A DNA stretch of 64,000 nt from Myxococcota bacterium (GTDB lineage: Bacteria; Myxococcota; B64-G9). A program made the position numbers and the translations under genes. A model generated the notes under the pieces. That model was not told the DNA's origin and did no database searches. It saw nothing but the letters and a program-made list of their open reading frames with translations. The stretch covers positions 105,473 to 169,472 of the forward strand of contig JAKLGA010000019.1 in assembly GCA_022710975.1 (NCBI GenBank). The letters are read 5' to 3'. Each line of letters starts with the position of its first letter. Position 1 is the stretch's first letter. Shown here in pieces: positions 39,301 to 47,475 of the stretch.

Positions 39301-39408
39301 GAGCTCACCATCGACGCCGGAGACCCGAACACCTGGTGCCAGGAGTCCAAGGCGTGTCTCGTCCGCATCAGCCTGGCGAACCGTGGCGAGAGGGGGGCCA
39401 GGTCATGA
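36343..39408 (+). CDS. fdnG: Formate dehydrogenase catalytic subunit, selenocysteine-containing (Sec at codon 199)
   Basis: 1021 residues when the TGA at 36937-36939 is read as Sec; both halves are in one frame. The start has GAGGAG upstream. The twin-arginine signal NRRSFLKIL exports the folded enzyme. A [4Fe-4S] site follows (CNFCSCGCGM...LCSKG, about 52-100), then QARL-U-HSPTVPSLGASFGRGAMTNHW, the FdnG active-site sequence with Sec near 199 (Sec196 in E. coli), and the molybdopterin-binding C-terminal domain. It oxidises formate to CO2 in the periplasm at a Mo- or W-bis(pyranopterin) centre. Its stop overlaps the ATG of the FeS-NrfD subunit (ATGA). FdhE, its maturation factor, is in the same operon; fdhD is not in the window. 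Confidence 0.97.
36940..36969 (+). promoter_or_regulatory. bSECIS element of the formate dehydrogenase gene
   Basis: GGUCCCCA (36951-36958) pairs with UGGGGGCC (36962-36969), including one G-U pair, around a tight loop GUC. The loop G is 20 nt past the UGA. Size, distance and the GU in the loop match bacterial SECIS hairpins, which recruit SelB. Confidence 0.85.
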
Positions 39409-41573
39409 GCAAAGCGACCCTCATCGACACCACCCGATGCATCGGCTGCCGATCGTGCCAGTCCAGCTGCAAGCAGTGGAACGATCTCCGGGCGGAAGAG
39501 ACCAAGCTGCCCGCGGCGGGGCTCGGGCTGCAGAACCCCAAGCTGCTCTCGGCCAAGACCTTCACCCTGGTGACCTTCAAGGAAATCGAGGATCCCAAGG
39601 CCCCTGGCGGGCTGCGCTACATCGCCGCCAAGCGCCAGTGCATGCACTGCCTCGAGCCGGCCTGCGCCTCGGCCTGCCCGGTCACGGCGCTCGTCAAGAC
39701 CGCGGAAGGACCCGTGACCTACGACTCGGACAAGTGCCTGGGCTGCCGGTACTGCATGTGGGCCTGCCCCTTCGGCGCCCCGACCGCGGACTGGGACTCG
39801 CTCGCGCCGAGGATCCACAAGTGCACCATGTGCGCGGACCGGGCGCAGGAGACGGCCCCCGAAGAGCGCAACGGACAGAAGCTCTCCCCCGAGGACGCCC
39901 AGGGCTTCCTGGCCTCCCACGCCAAGCCCGCCTGCGTCAGCCATTGCCCGACGGGCGCGCTACGGTACGGTGAGCGGGACGAGCTCCTCAAGGAAGCCCG
40001 GCAGCGGATCGCCGCCAACCCCGAGCGCTACGTCGACGGGATCTACGGCGAGAAGGAAGCGGGGGGCACCGGCGTCCTGTACCTGGCGAGCGTGCCCTTC
40101 GAGCAGCTCGGTCTGCCCAGGGTCGGCCTGGAGAGCTACCCGGCCCGAAGCACGCCGGCCTTGAGCGCGGTCCCGCCCGCGGTGCTGACCGTGGGCGCGC
40201 TCCTGGGCGGCGTGTACGCCCTCAGGAAGCGGGGCCAGAAGCTCGCCGCGGCCGAGGCCGCCGCAGGCAAGGCCGAGGCCCACGACCCGCACGTGGAGTT
40301 CGCCCCTGTCCCGAAGAAGCTCGTCACCCTGCCGAACCTGGTGCTCGCCCTGCTGGCGGTCCTGGGAGGCGTCGCGCTGGTCGCGCGCTTCGCGCTCGGG
40401 CTGGGCGGGAGCACCAACCTGTCGGACACCTACGCCTGGGGCCTGTGGATCGTCTTCGACCTGGTGTGGATCGCCATCGCGGCCGGGGCCTTCGCGACGG
40501 CCGGGATGATCTACGTCTTCCAGCGCAAGGATCTCTACTCCATCGGCCGGACGGCCGTGCTGATGGGCCTCTTGAGCTACAGCTTCGTCATGGTCACCCT
40601 GCTCGCGGACCTGGGCCTGCCGTGGCACTTCTGGCAGCTCGCGGTGCAGGCGCCCAAGCACTCGGCCATGTTCGAGGTTTCCTGGTGTGTGGGGCTGTAC
40701 GTCACCATCCTGGCGCTCGAGTTCGTGCCCGTACCCCTGGAGCGGCTCGGCTGGAAGAAGCTGTACGCGCTGTGGGTCACCTGGGCGCCGGTCTACGTGG
40801 TCGTGGCGGTGACGCTGTTCGTCTACCTCATGTCCCGGAGCTTCATCTACACCGGGGCCGCGTTCGCGATCTTCGGGGCGTTGGCCTTCTTCTTCAGGCC
40901 CCGCCAGGGCGTGCGGCCGGTTCCGATCATGCTGGCGATCGCCGCGGTCACGCTCTCCACCATGCACCAGAGCTCGCTCGGCTCGCTGTTCCTGCTCATG
41001 CCCGACAAGCTGAGCCCCCTGTGGTGGTCGCCCATCATGCCGGTGGCCTTCTTCCTGTCGTCGATCGCCGCCGGGATCGCGCTCGTCATCCTGATCGAGA
41101 TGGGGGTGGCCAAGGTGTTCGGCCGGGCCCTCAGGATCAACCAGCTCGCGACGCTGGGCAAGGTGGCGCTCGGCAGCCTGCTCCTCTACGAGACCGTCCG
41201 GGTGGCCGACGTGGCCGTGCGCGGCCAACTCGGGGCGGCGTTCTCGGGCGGGCTGGGCGTCCTGTTCCTGATCGAGATCGTGCTGGGCGGGGTGGTGCCC
41301 ATCCTCATGCTGGCGGCGCCCAAGGTGCGGAGGACCCCGTCCTTGCTCGGCATCGCGGCCTTCCTGTCCATGGGCGGGATCATCTTCAACCGGATGAACG
41401 TGGTGATCTTCGGGATGGACCTCAAGGGGCCCATGCCGCAGATCGCGCCCACGAGCTACATCCCGAGCCTGATCGAGTGGGCTATCCCCATCAGCCTGTT
41501 CGCGTTGACGGCCCTGCTGATCGGTCTCGGGGCGCGCTACCTGCCGGTCCTGTCCAAGGAAGAAGGGGCCTAG
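39405..41573 (+). CDS. Formate dehydrogenase electron-transfer subunit: four-cluster ferredoxin fused to NrfD-type membrane anchor
   Basis: 722 residues, starting in the ATGA overlap with fdnG. Residues 1-190 form a HybA/FdnH-like ferredoxin with four Cys clusters: CIGCRSCQSSC, CMHCLEPACASAC, CLGCRYCMWAC and a final CTMC...CVSHC. After a linker with one hydrophobic segment (about 250-268), residues 300-720 carry about ten membrane helices resembling the HybB/NrfD family. E. coli uses separate FdnH and the cytochrome b FdnI; this protein replaces both without haem ligands. Electrons would pass from formate through the clusters to quinone at the NrfD part. The fusion is intact. Menaquinone is the likely acceptor but is not shown. 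Confidence 0.9.
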   Translation: MSKATLIDTTRCIGCRSCQSSCKQWNDLRAEETKLPAAGLGLQNPKLLSAKTFTLVTFKEIEDPKAPGGLRYIAAKRQCMHCLEPACASACPVTALVKTAEGPVTYDSDKCLGCRYCMWACPFGAPTADWDSLAPRIHKCTMCADRAQETAPEERNGQKLSPEDAQGFLASHAKPACVSHCPTGALRYGERDELLKEARQRIAANPERYVDGIYGEKEAGGTGVLYLASVPFEQLGLPRVGLESYPARSTPALSAVPPAVLTVGALLGGVYALRKRGQKLAAAEAAAGKAEAHDPHVEFAPVPKKLVTLPNLVLALLAVLGGVALVARFALGLGGSTNLSDTYAWGLWIVFDLVWIAIAAGAFATAGMIYVFQRKDLYSIGRTAVLMGLLSYSFVMVTLLADLGLPWHFWQLAVQAPKHSAMFEVSWCVGLYVTILALEFVPVPLERLGWKKLYALWVTWAPVYVVVAVTLFVYLMSRSFIYTGAAFAIFGALAFFFRPRQGVRPVPIMLAIAAVTLSTMHQSSLGSLFLLMPDKLSPLWWSPIMPVAFFLSSIAAGIALVILIEMGVAKVFGRALRINQLATLGKVALGSLLLYETVRVADVAVRGQLGAAFSGGLGVLFLIEIVLGGVVPILMLAAPKVRRTPSLLGIAAFLSMGGIIFNRMNVVIFGMDLKGPMPQIAPTSYIPSLIEWAIPISLFALTALLIGLGARYLPVLSKEEGA

Positions 41574-41583
41574 GATCCGCCCC

Positions 41584-42393
41584 ATGAGCAAGGGAATGGA
41601 AGCCTGGCTCGAACGCCATCCGTTCCTGGAGCCGATCGCCCACCTGGAGGCGACCGTCCACGAGTGCCTCCGCCGCCTGCCTCAGCCAGGGCCCACCGAG
41701 ACGGACTTCGAGCCGTACCGGGCCGAGTTCGAGGCGGGGGTCCCGCTGCTCGGCAGCCAGTCCGCGGGGCCGAAGCTGCTGGCCGAGGCGGCGGGAACCT
41801 TCGCGGCGCTCGGTGAGTCCCTGGCCAGGGCGGCCCTGCCCGAACCGCTCGCAGGCAAGCTGCGCGCGCTCCACGAACACATCCGCAAGGCCGAGGTGCT
41901 CTCGGCGATCGCCCTGGAACGCGAGGACGCAGCCAGCCTGCCCCATTCCGGGACCGCCCGCTACCTCGCCTGGAAGGCGCTGGCCCACGCCCTGGGACCG
42001 ACGATCGAGTCCTTCGCCGCCTGGCGGGAGGGCCGGCTGTGGCCGCCCGACCACTGCCCCACGTGCGGCGCGAAACCCGCCCTGTCGCTGCTCACCAAGC
42101 AGGCGGAGGGGCGGCGGCGGAGCCTCGCTTGCGGCCTGTGCGGCACGCGTTGGCCCGTCCGGCGCCTGGGCTGCCCGCACTGCGGCTCCACGGACGAGGC
42201 CCAGCTCGCCATCTTCGAGCTCGAGGACGAGCCCGAGCTCAGGCTCGAGGTCTGCGACCTCTGCAAGGGATACGTCAAGACCTGGTCGGGGGACGAGGCG
42301 CCCTTCTTCACCGACTGGTCCACCCTCCACCTGGACGCCATGGCCAGAGACCGCGGCTACCAGCGCCTGGGCGCGTCGCTCTACGAGCTGTGA
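41584..42393 (+). CDS. fdhE: Formate dehydrogenase accessory protein FdhE
   Basis: 269 residues, ten bases after the FeS-NrfD gene. The N-terminal half is helical, and the C-terminal half has the four CxxC rubredoxin-like knuckles of FdhE: CPTCGAKP, CGLCGTRW, CPHCGS and CDLCKGY. FdhE binds the catalytic subunit in the cytoplasm and is needed for assembly of active respiratory formate dehydrogenase. Its place directly after the structural genes fits. It is slightly shorter than E. coli FdhE (309). The identification is firm, and the operon appears to end here, with an 88-bp gap before the peptidase gene. Confidence 0.93.
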   Translation: MSKGMEAWLERHPFLEPIAHLEATVHECLRRLPQPGPTETDFEPYRAEFEAGVPLLGSQSAGPKLLAEAAGTFAALGESLARAALPEPLAGKLRALHEHIRKAEVLSAIALEREDAASLPHSGTARYLAWKALAHALGPTIESFAAWREGRLWPPDHCPTCGAKPALSLLTKQAEGRRRSLACGLCGTRWPVRRLGCPHCGSTDEAQLAIFELEDEPELRLEVCDLCKGYVKTWSGDEAPFFTDWSTLHLDAMARDRGYQRLGASLYEL

Positions 42394-42481
42394 CCGCCCG
42401 CGCCCGGGGTTGACCCACCGCTCCGGGGCGTGGTTTGCTTCTCACCCGACGGGCGGCCCGTGGCCCGCCCTGGAGGTGGCC

Positions 42482-44485
42482 ATGCGCTCGGTCGCCGGAA
42501 CCCTGCTCGGTCTGGTCCTGCTCGTGGCTCAGGCCGCCTGGCCGGCCCCCGTCGCGCCCGCGCCAGAGGACGCGTCCGCCGCGGCCGTCGTCAGGCCGGG
42601 CGAGAACCTGGTCACGGATGGCATCCCGGACCTGCCGGCCGCGCTGGCCGCGCGCCAGGCCCGCTACCAGGAGGTGCGCGCGGCCTACTTCCAGGACTGG
42701 CTGCCCGGCGCGGAGGGCATGCTGATCATCACCCGCTTCGCCGACACGGCCCAGGTGCACAAGGTGCCCTTCGCCGGCGGCCGGCGCGAGCAGCTCACCT
42801 TCTTCCCCGACCGGGTGGCCTTCGCCCGGGCCTGCCCGCGCAAGGGCTGCGGCTACTTCGTGTTCGGCAAGGACCGGGGCGGCGACGAGTTCTTCCAGCT
42901 CTACCGCCAGCCCCTCGCAGGCGGCGAGGCCGTGCTGCTCAGCGACGGCAGGAGCAAGAACGAGGCGCCGCTGTGGGACCGCGCCGGGAAACAGATCGCC
43001 TACGCCAGCACCCGCAGGAACGGGAAGGACTTCGACCTCTACCTGCAGGACCCCGAGCAGCCCGGCAGCGCGCGGCTGCTGGCCGAGCTCGAGGGCCTGT
43101 GGCTGCCGCTCGACTTCTCTCCGGACGGTAAGACGCTGCTCGTCCGCCAGGAGATCTCGATCAGCGAGCGCCACCTGTGGCGCCTGGACGTGGCCTCGGG
43201 CCAGAAGAGCCCGCTGAGCCCGCCGGACGAGAAGGGCGTGGCCTACGGCGGCGCGCGCTTCTCGCCCGACGGCAAGCGCATCTACCTCGTATCCGATCGC
43301 GGCCACGAGTTCCTGCGGCTGCTGGTCCAGGACGCGGCGCCTGCCGCCGCCTTCGAGCCCCGACCGGTGACCGCGGCGCTCGGCTGGGACGTGGAGGCGT
43401 TCGACCTGTCGGCCGACGGCAAGACGCTCGCCCTGGTCGTCAACCAGGCCGGCTTCAGCGAGCTCCGGCTGCTGGCGGCGGCCACGGGCAAGGCGCTGCC
43501 CGCGCCCGAGCTGCCGCGCGGGGTGCTATCGGGCCTGCGCTTCCAGCGCGACGGCGCCCGGCTGGCGCTGAGCCTGACCGGCAGCCGCCTGCCCGGAGAC
43601 GTGTTCGCGCACGCCCCGAAGGCGCGGGCGCTCGAGCGCTGGACGTTCTCGGAGCTCGCCGGCCTCTCACCCGAGGAGCTCATCGAGCCGCAGCTGGTGG
43701 ACTTCCCCACCTTCGACGACGACGGGCCGGCCAAGCGCCGGGTGCCCGCGCTGCTCTACCTGCCGCCGGCCGGGCGCTTCCAGCCGCCCTACCCGGTGGT
43801 GATCTCGATCCACGGCGGCCCGGAGTCGCAGGCCCGGCCCTGGTACCAGAGCCTGATGAACTACCGCATCGCCGAGCTGGGCCTGGCGGTGGTGAGCCCC
43901 AACGTGCGCGGCTCCTCGGGCTACGGCAAGACCTACCTGGCGCTCGACGACGGCAAGGCGCGCGAGGACTCGGTGCGCGACATCGGCGCGCTGCTCGACT
44001 GGCTCCCCAGCCGGCCCGAGCTGGATCCGAAGCGCGTGGCGGTCTCGGGCGGCTCCTACGGCGGCTACATGGCGCTCGCCAGCCTGACCATGTACGCCGA
44101 TCGGCTGAAGGCCGGGGTGAGCTACGTGGGCATCTCCAGCTTCGTCACCTTCCTGGAGAACACCCAGCCCTACCGCCAGGATCTGCGCCGGGTGGAGTAC
44201 GGCGACGAGCGCGAGCCCGGCATGCGCATGTTCCTGGAGATGATCTCTCCGCTGTCGAACGCCGAGCGCATCCGCGCCCCGCTGCTGGTGCTGCAGGGCC
44301 AGAACGATCCGCGCGTGCCCGCCGCCGAGGCCGCCCAGATCGTGGCCAAGGTGCGCGGCCGCGGCGGGGAGGTGTGGTACCTGCTGGCCCGCGACGAGGG
44401 CCATGGGTTCGTGAAGAAGACGAACGTGGACTTCGCCAACCTGGTCACCACCCGTTTCCTGCAGCGCCACCTGCTGGGGCAGTGA
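42482..44485 (+). CDS. S9 family (prolyl oligopeptidase-type) peptidase
   Basis: 667 residues from ATG 42482, with GGAGGTGG upstream. A signal peptide (about 1-22) points to export. Residues 60-400 are a seven-bladed beta-propeller of the WD40/TolB type (FSPDGK repeats). The C-terminal alpha/beta hydrolase has the catalytic Ser in GGSYGGYMA near 526, Asp in QGQNDPRVP near 609 and His in DEGHGF near 640. This arrangement is the S9C acylaminoacyl-peptidase type, cleaving short peptides. It probably acts in the periplasm on peptides. It is followed 23 bases later by transketolase, with no obvious functional link. Confidence 0.92.
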   Translation: MRSVAGTLLGLVLLVAQAAWPAPVAPAPEDASAAAVVRPGENLVTDGIPDLPAALAARQARYQEVRAAYFQDWLPGAEGMLIITRFADTAQVHKVPFAGGRREQLTFFPDRVAFARACPRKGCGYFVFGKDRGGDEFFQLYRQPLAGGEAVLLSDGRSKNEAPLWDRAGKQIAYASTRRNGKDFDLYLQDPEQPGSARLLAELEGLWLPLDFSPDGKTLLVRQEISISERHLWRLDVASGQKSPLSPPDEKGVAYGGARFSPDGKRIYLVSDRGHEFLRLLVQDAAPAAAFEPRPVTAALGWDVEAFDLSADGKTLALVVNQAGFSELRLLAAATGKALPAPELPRGVLSGLRFQRDGARLALSLTGSRLPGDVFAHAPKARALERWTFSELAGLSPEELIEPQLVDFPTFDDDGPAKRRVPALLYLPPAGRFQPPYPVVISIHGGPESQARPWYQSLMNYRIAELGLAVVSPNVRGSSGYGKTYLALDDGKAREDSVRDIGALLDWLPSRPELDPKRVAVSGGSYGGYMALASLTMYADRLKAGVSYVGISSFVTFLENTQPYRQDLRRVEYGDEREPGMRMFLEMISPLSNAERIRAPLLVLQGQNDPRVPAAEAAQIVAKVRGRGGEVWYLLARDEGHGFVKKTNVDFANLVTTRFLQRHLLGQ

Positions 44486-44508
44486 GCGCGCGCGAAGGAG
44501 GACGCGAC

Positions 44509-46494
44509 ATGGGCATGGACGCGAAGCTGGAGCAGTTGGCCGTACACACCCTGCGCTTCCTGGCCGTGGACGGCGTGGAGCAGGCCAAGAGCGGCCACCC
44601 GGGCATGCCCATGGGCATGGCGGACGCAGCCTGGGTGCTGTTCGACCGGCTGCTGCGCTTCGACCCGACCCGGCCGGACTGGCCCGGCCGCGATCGGTTC
44701 CTGTTGTCGGCCGGCCACGGCTCGATGCTGCAGTACGCGCTGCTGCACCTGCACGGCTACGACCTGTCGCTGGATGATCTCCGGCGCTTCCGCCAGCTCG
44801 GTTCACGCACACCCGGGCACCCGGAGCGCGGCCACACCCCGGGCGTGGAGACCACCACCGGACCGCTCGGCCAGGGCTTCGCCAACGGGGTCGGCCTGGC
44901 GCTGGCGGGCAAGCTGCTCGACGCGAGGCTGGCCGACGGCGAGTTCTCCCCGGCCGCCTGGCGCGTCTTCGGCGTGTGCGGCGACGGCGATCTGATGGAG
45001 GGTGTGACCGCCGAGGCCGCCGCGCTGGCCGGGCACCTCGGGCTCGGCAACCTGGTCTTCCTGTACGACGACAACCACATCACCATCGAGGGCTCGACCT
45101 CCCTGGCCTTCAGCGAGGACGTGCCCAGGCGCTTCGAGGCCTACGGCTGGCAGGTGTCCCGCGTGGACGGCCACGACCGGGCCGCGGTCGGGCAGGCGCT
45201 CCTGGCGGCCACCTCCCAGACCGGCCGGCCGTCGCTCGTCTGCGCCCGCACCCACATCGGCTACGGCAGCCCGGGCAAGCAGGACAAGGCGAGCTGCCAC
45301 GGCGCGCCGCTGGGCGCGGACGAGGTGCGGGCCGCCAAGCAGGCCCTGGGCTGGCCGCTGGAGCCCAGCTTCCACGTGCCGCCCGAGGTGCGCGCCTACA
45401 CGCAATCGCGCCTGGCCGGGCGCGCGGCCGAGCGCGAGGCCTGGGAGGGCCGCTTCGCCGCCTGGCGCAAGCGCAACCCGGACAAGGCGGCGCTGTGGGA
45501 CCAGCTCCACCAGGCCGCGCCGCCCGCGGGGCTGTTCGAGGCGCTGCTCGCGGCGGCCGGCCGCGAGGCCAACGCCACCCGGGCGCTGTCAGGCAAGGTG
45601 CTGCAGAAGGCGGCGGCGCTGCTGCCCGGCCTCGTCGGCGGCTCGGCCGATCTCGGCCCCTCCAACAACACGGAGCTCAAGGACCTGGGCTCGGTGGGGC
45701 CGGAGCGCTTCGCCGCGCGCAACCTGCACTTCGGGGTGCGCGAGCACGCCATGGGCTCGGTGATGAACGGTCTGGCGCTGTCGGGAGCCTTCGTGCCCTT
45801 CGGGGGCACCTTCCTGGTGTTCGCCGACTACATGCGACCGGCCATGCGCATGGCGGCGCTGATGGGCCTGCGGACGGTGTACGTGCTCACCCACGACAGC
45901 TTCTTCGTGGGCGAGGACGGGCCCACCCACCAGCCGATCGAGCACCTCGCGAGCCTGCGGGCCATCCCCAACCTGGCGGTGCTGCGGCCGGCCGATCCGC
46001 TGGAGGTCGGCGCGGCCTGGGCGCTGGCGCTCGAGCGCCTGGACGGCCCGACGGCCCTGGTGCTGTCCCGCCAGAAGCTGCCGGTGCTGGAGCGCCCGGC
46101 CGGTTTCCGACCCGAGCACCTCCGGCGCGGCGGGTACGTGCTGGTGGAGGAGAGGCCTGGCGCGCCAAGGGCGGTGGTGGTGGCCACCGGCTCCGAGGCG
46201 GCTCCCGCGGCCGCGGCCGCCCGGGCGCTCGGCCTCCGCGCGGTGAGCATGCCCTCGCTGGAGCTCTTCCTGGCGCAGCCCGCGGACTGGCGCGCGTCCG
46301 TGCTGCCGGCCGGCCACCGGGTGGCCGTGGTGGAGGCCAGCCGCGACTTCGGCTGGCACCGCCTGGTCGGCCCGGACGGGCTGGTGATCGGCATGCAGGG
46401 CTACGGCGCCTCGGGCCCGGCCGAGGTGCTGGCAGAGCACTTCGGCTTCACCCAGGAGAAGATCCAGGAACGCCTGGCGGCCTGGTTGAAGTGA
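44509..46494 (+). CDS. tkt: Transketolase
   Basis: 661 residues, the usual transketolase length, starting at ATG 44509 with AAGGAGG upstream. Thiamine diphosphate signatures are complete: SGHPGMPMG near 28, TTTGPLGQG near 115, CGDGDLMEGV near 155 with DDNHITI, the central catalytic FGVREHAMG near 410, and HDSFFVGEDGPTHQP near 465. It moves two-carbon ketol units between sugar phosphates in the pentose phosphate pathway in the cytoplasm. It converges with the SecD-like lipoprotein gene over a GCGGCGT/ACGCCGC hairpin. Assignment is firm. Confidence 0.96.
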   Translation: MGMDAKLEQLAVHTLRFLAVDGVEQAKSGHPGMPMGMADAAWVLFDRLLRFDPTRPDWPGRDRFLLSAGHGSMLQYALLHLHGYDLSLDDLRRFRQLGSRTPGHPERGHTPGVETTTGPLGQGFANGVGLALAGKLLDARLADGEFSPAAWRVFGVCGDGDLMEGVTAEAAALAGHLGLGNLVFLYDDNHITIEGSTSLAFSEDVPRRFEAYGWQVSRVDGHDRAAVGQALLAATSQTGRPSLVCARTHIGYGSPGKQDKASCHGAPLGADEVRAAKQALGWPLEPSFHVPPEVRAYTQSRLAGRAAEREAWEGRFAAWRKRNPDKAALWDQLHQAAPPAGLFEALLAAAGREANATRALSGKVLQKAAALLPGLVGGSADLGPSNNTELKDLGSVGPERFAARNLHFGVREHAMGSVMNGLALSGAFVPFGGTFLVFADYMRPAMRMAALMGLRTVYVLTHDSFFVGEDGPTHQPIEHLASLRAIPNLAVLRPADPLEVGAAWALALERLDGPTALVLSRQKLPVLERPAGFRPEHLRRGGYVLVEERPGAPRAVVVATGSEAAPAAAAARALGLRAVSMPSLELFLAQPADWRASVLPAGHRVAVVEASRDFGWHRLVGPDGLVIGMQGYGASGPAEVLAEHFGFTQEKIQERLAAWLK

Positions 46495-46503
46495 GAGGTC
46501 CGG

Positions 46504-46524
46504 GCGGCGTTCAATGCACGCCGC
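46504..46524. terminator. Hairpin between convergent transketolase and lipoprotein genes
   Basis: GCGGCGT (46504-46510) pairs perfectly with ACGCCGC (46518-46524) around a 7-nt loop. No T-run follows, so it may be an imperfect terminator or only a 3'-end stabiliser. Confidence 0.35.
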
Positions 46525-46535
46525 ACGCCGTACGA

Positions 46536-47459
46536 TCAGCGAGTCGTCCCCGGGGGAGTGATCTCCTGCCGCAGCACGCGCATGCCGACCTGCAGCCCCC
46601 AGGGCCGGAGCTGGGCGGCCAGGCGCTCGGCCTGGGCGCGCGCCTCGGCCATCGGCACCAGCGGGCTGGGGGCGATCAGCAGCTCCTGATCGCCTTCCCG
46701 CTCGAGCACCAGCGGGAGCGCTGCCAGGGCCTCGTCCACCAGGATGGCCACCGGCCGGTTCTGGCTGCGGCGCATGAGCTTGGCCAGCGGCGCGCGGAAC
46801 GGCTCGGCCGGGCGGGCGGCCACCAGGGCCCCGCCGGCGCCGTCGTCGCGCACCTCCACCGCGCTGAGCAGGGGATTCACCACCACGGGCGGATCCTCGA
46901 CCAGGGTGGCCAGGGCCGCGCCCGGCCCGTCCAGCAGCGCCAGGCGCGCGCCCGCGGGCGGCTCCACGCCCTGCAGCAGCGTCTCCAGGGCGGTCCGCGT
47001 GGCGGCCGTCAGGTACCACAGCCGCACCGCGCGCCCGGGGTCCAGGCCGCTGACCCGATCCGCCTCGAGCCGCACGCTGCCGTCCGCGGGCAGCCGGGTC
47101 CGGAGCGCCTCGAAGAAGCCCTGGTCGCCCACCAGCGGGCTGAAGGCCAGCCGCGTGGTGCCGCTGAGCAGCCGCGCCGCCCGCTCGGCCTCGCGCGCGC
47201 CGGCGCCCGGCAGGCGCACGCGCAGCTGGCCGGCCGCGGCCCAGTCCACCACCGCCCCGCCCAGCCCGAAGGCCTCCAGCCGCGCCCGGGCGGCCTCGGC
47301 CAGGCCGGTGGGGTCGGCCGGGCTGGCGATCCCGTCCCCGGCCTGGAACAGCAGGCCCGCCCCGCCGCCCAGGACCCTCAGCTCCACGCCCTCCGGGGAG
47401 GACGGACAACCCGCCAGCAGCAGGATCCAGATCCCCAGCGCCACCCTGGAAGCGTTCAT
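46536..47459 (-). CDS. Lipoprotein with a SecD-periplasmic-domain-like region
   Basis: 307 residues from ATG 47459, preferred since the signal then begins at once and ends LLAGC; an ATG at 47486 would overlap tyrS. From about 45 to 105 the sequence reads like the P1 head of SecD (an RLEAFGL stretch, then VRLPGAG, a repeated Ala-rich turn and TTRLAFSPL). Near 190-235 it resembles the P1 base (AILVDEALAALPLVLERE). SecD itself has six membrane helices, which are missing here. The protein would be a soluble, lipid-anchored SecD-domain relative in the periplasm. It is transcribed with tyrS (16-base gap). Function unknown. Confidence 0.65.
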   Translation of the reverse strand: MNASRVALGIWILLLAGCPSSPEGVELRVLGGGAGLLFQAGDGIASPADPTGLAEAARARLEAFGLGGAVVDWAAAGQLRVRLPGAGAREAERAARLLSGTTRLAFSPLVGDQGFFEALRTRLPADGSVRLEADRVSGLDPGRAVRLWYLTAATRTALETLLQGVEPPAGARLALLDGPGAALATLVEDPPVVVNPLLSAVEVRDDGAGGALVAARPAEPFRAPLAKLMRRSQNRPVAILVDEALAALPLVLEREGDQELLIAPSPLVPMAEARAQAERLAAQLRPWGLQVGMRVLRQEITPPGTTR

Positions 47460-47475
47460 CGCCGCGATCCCCCGT

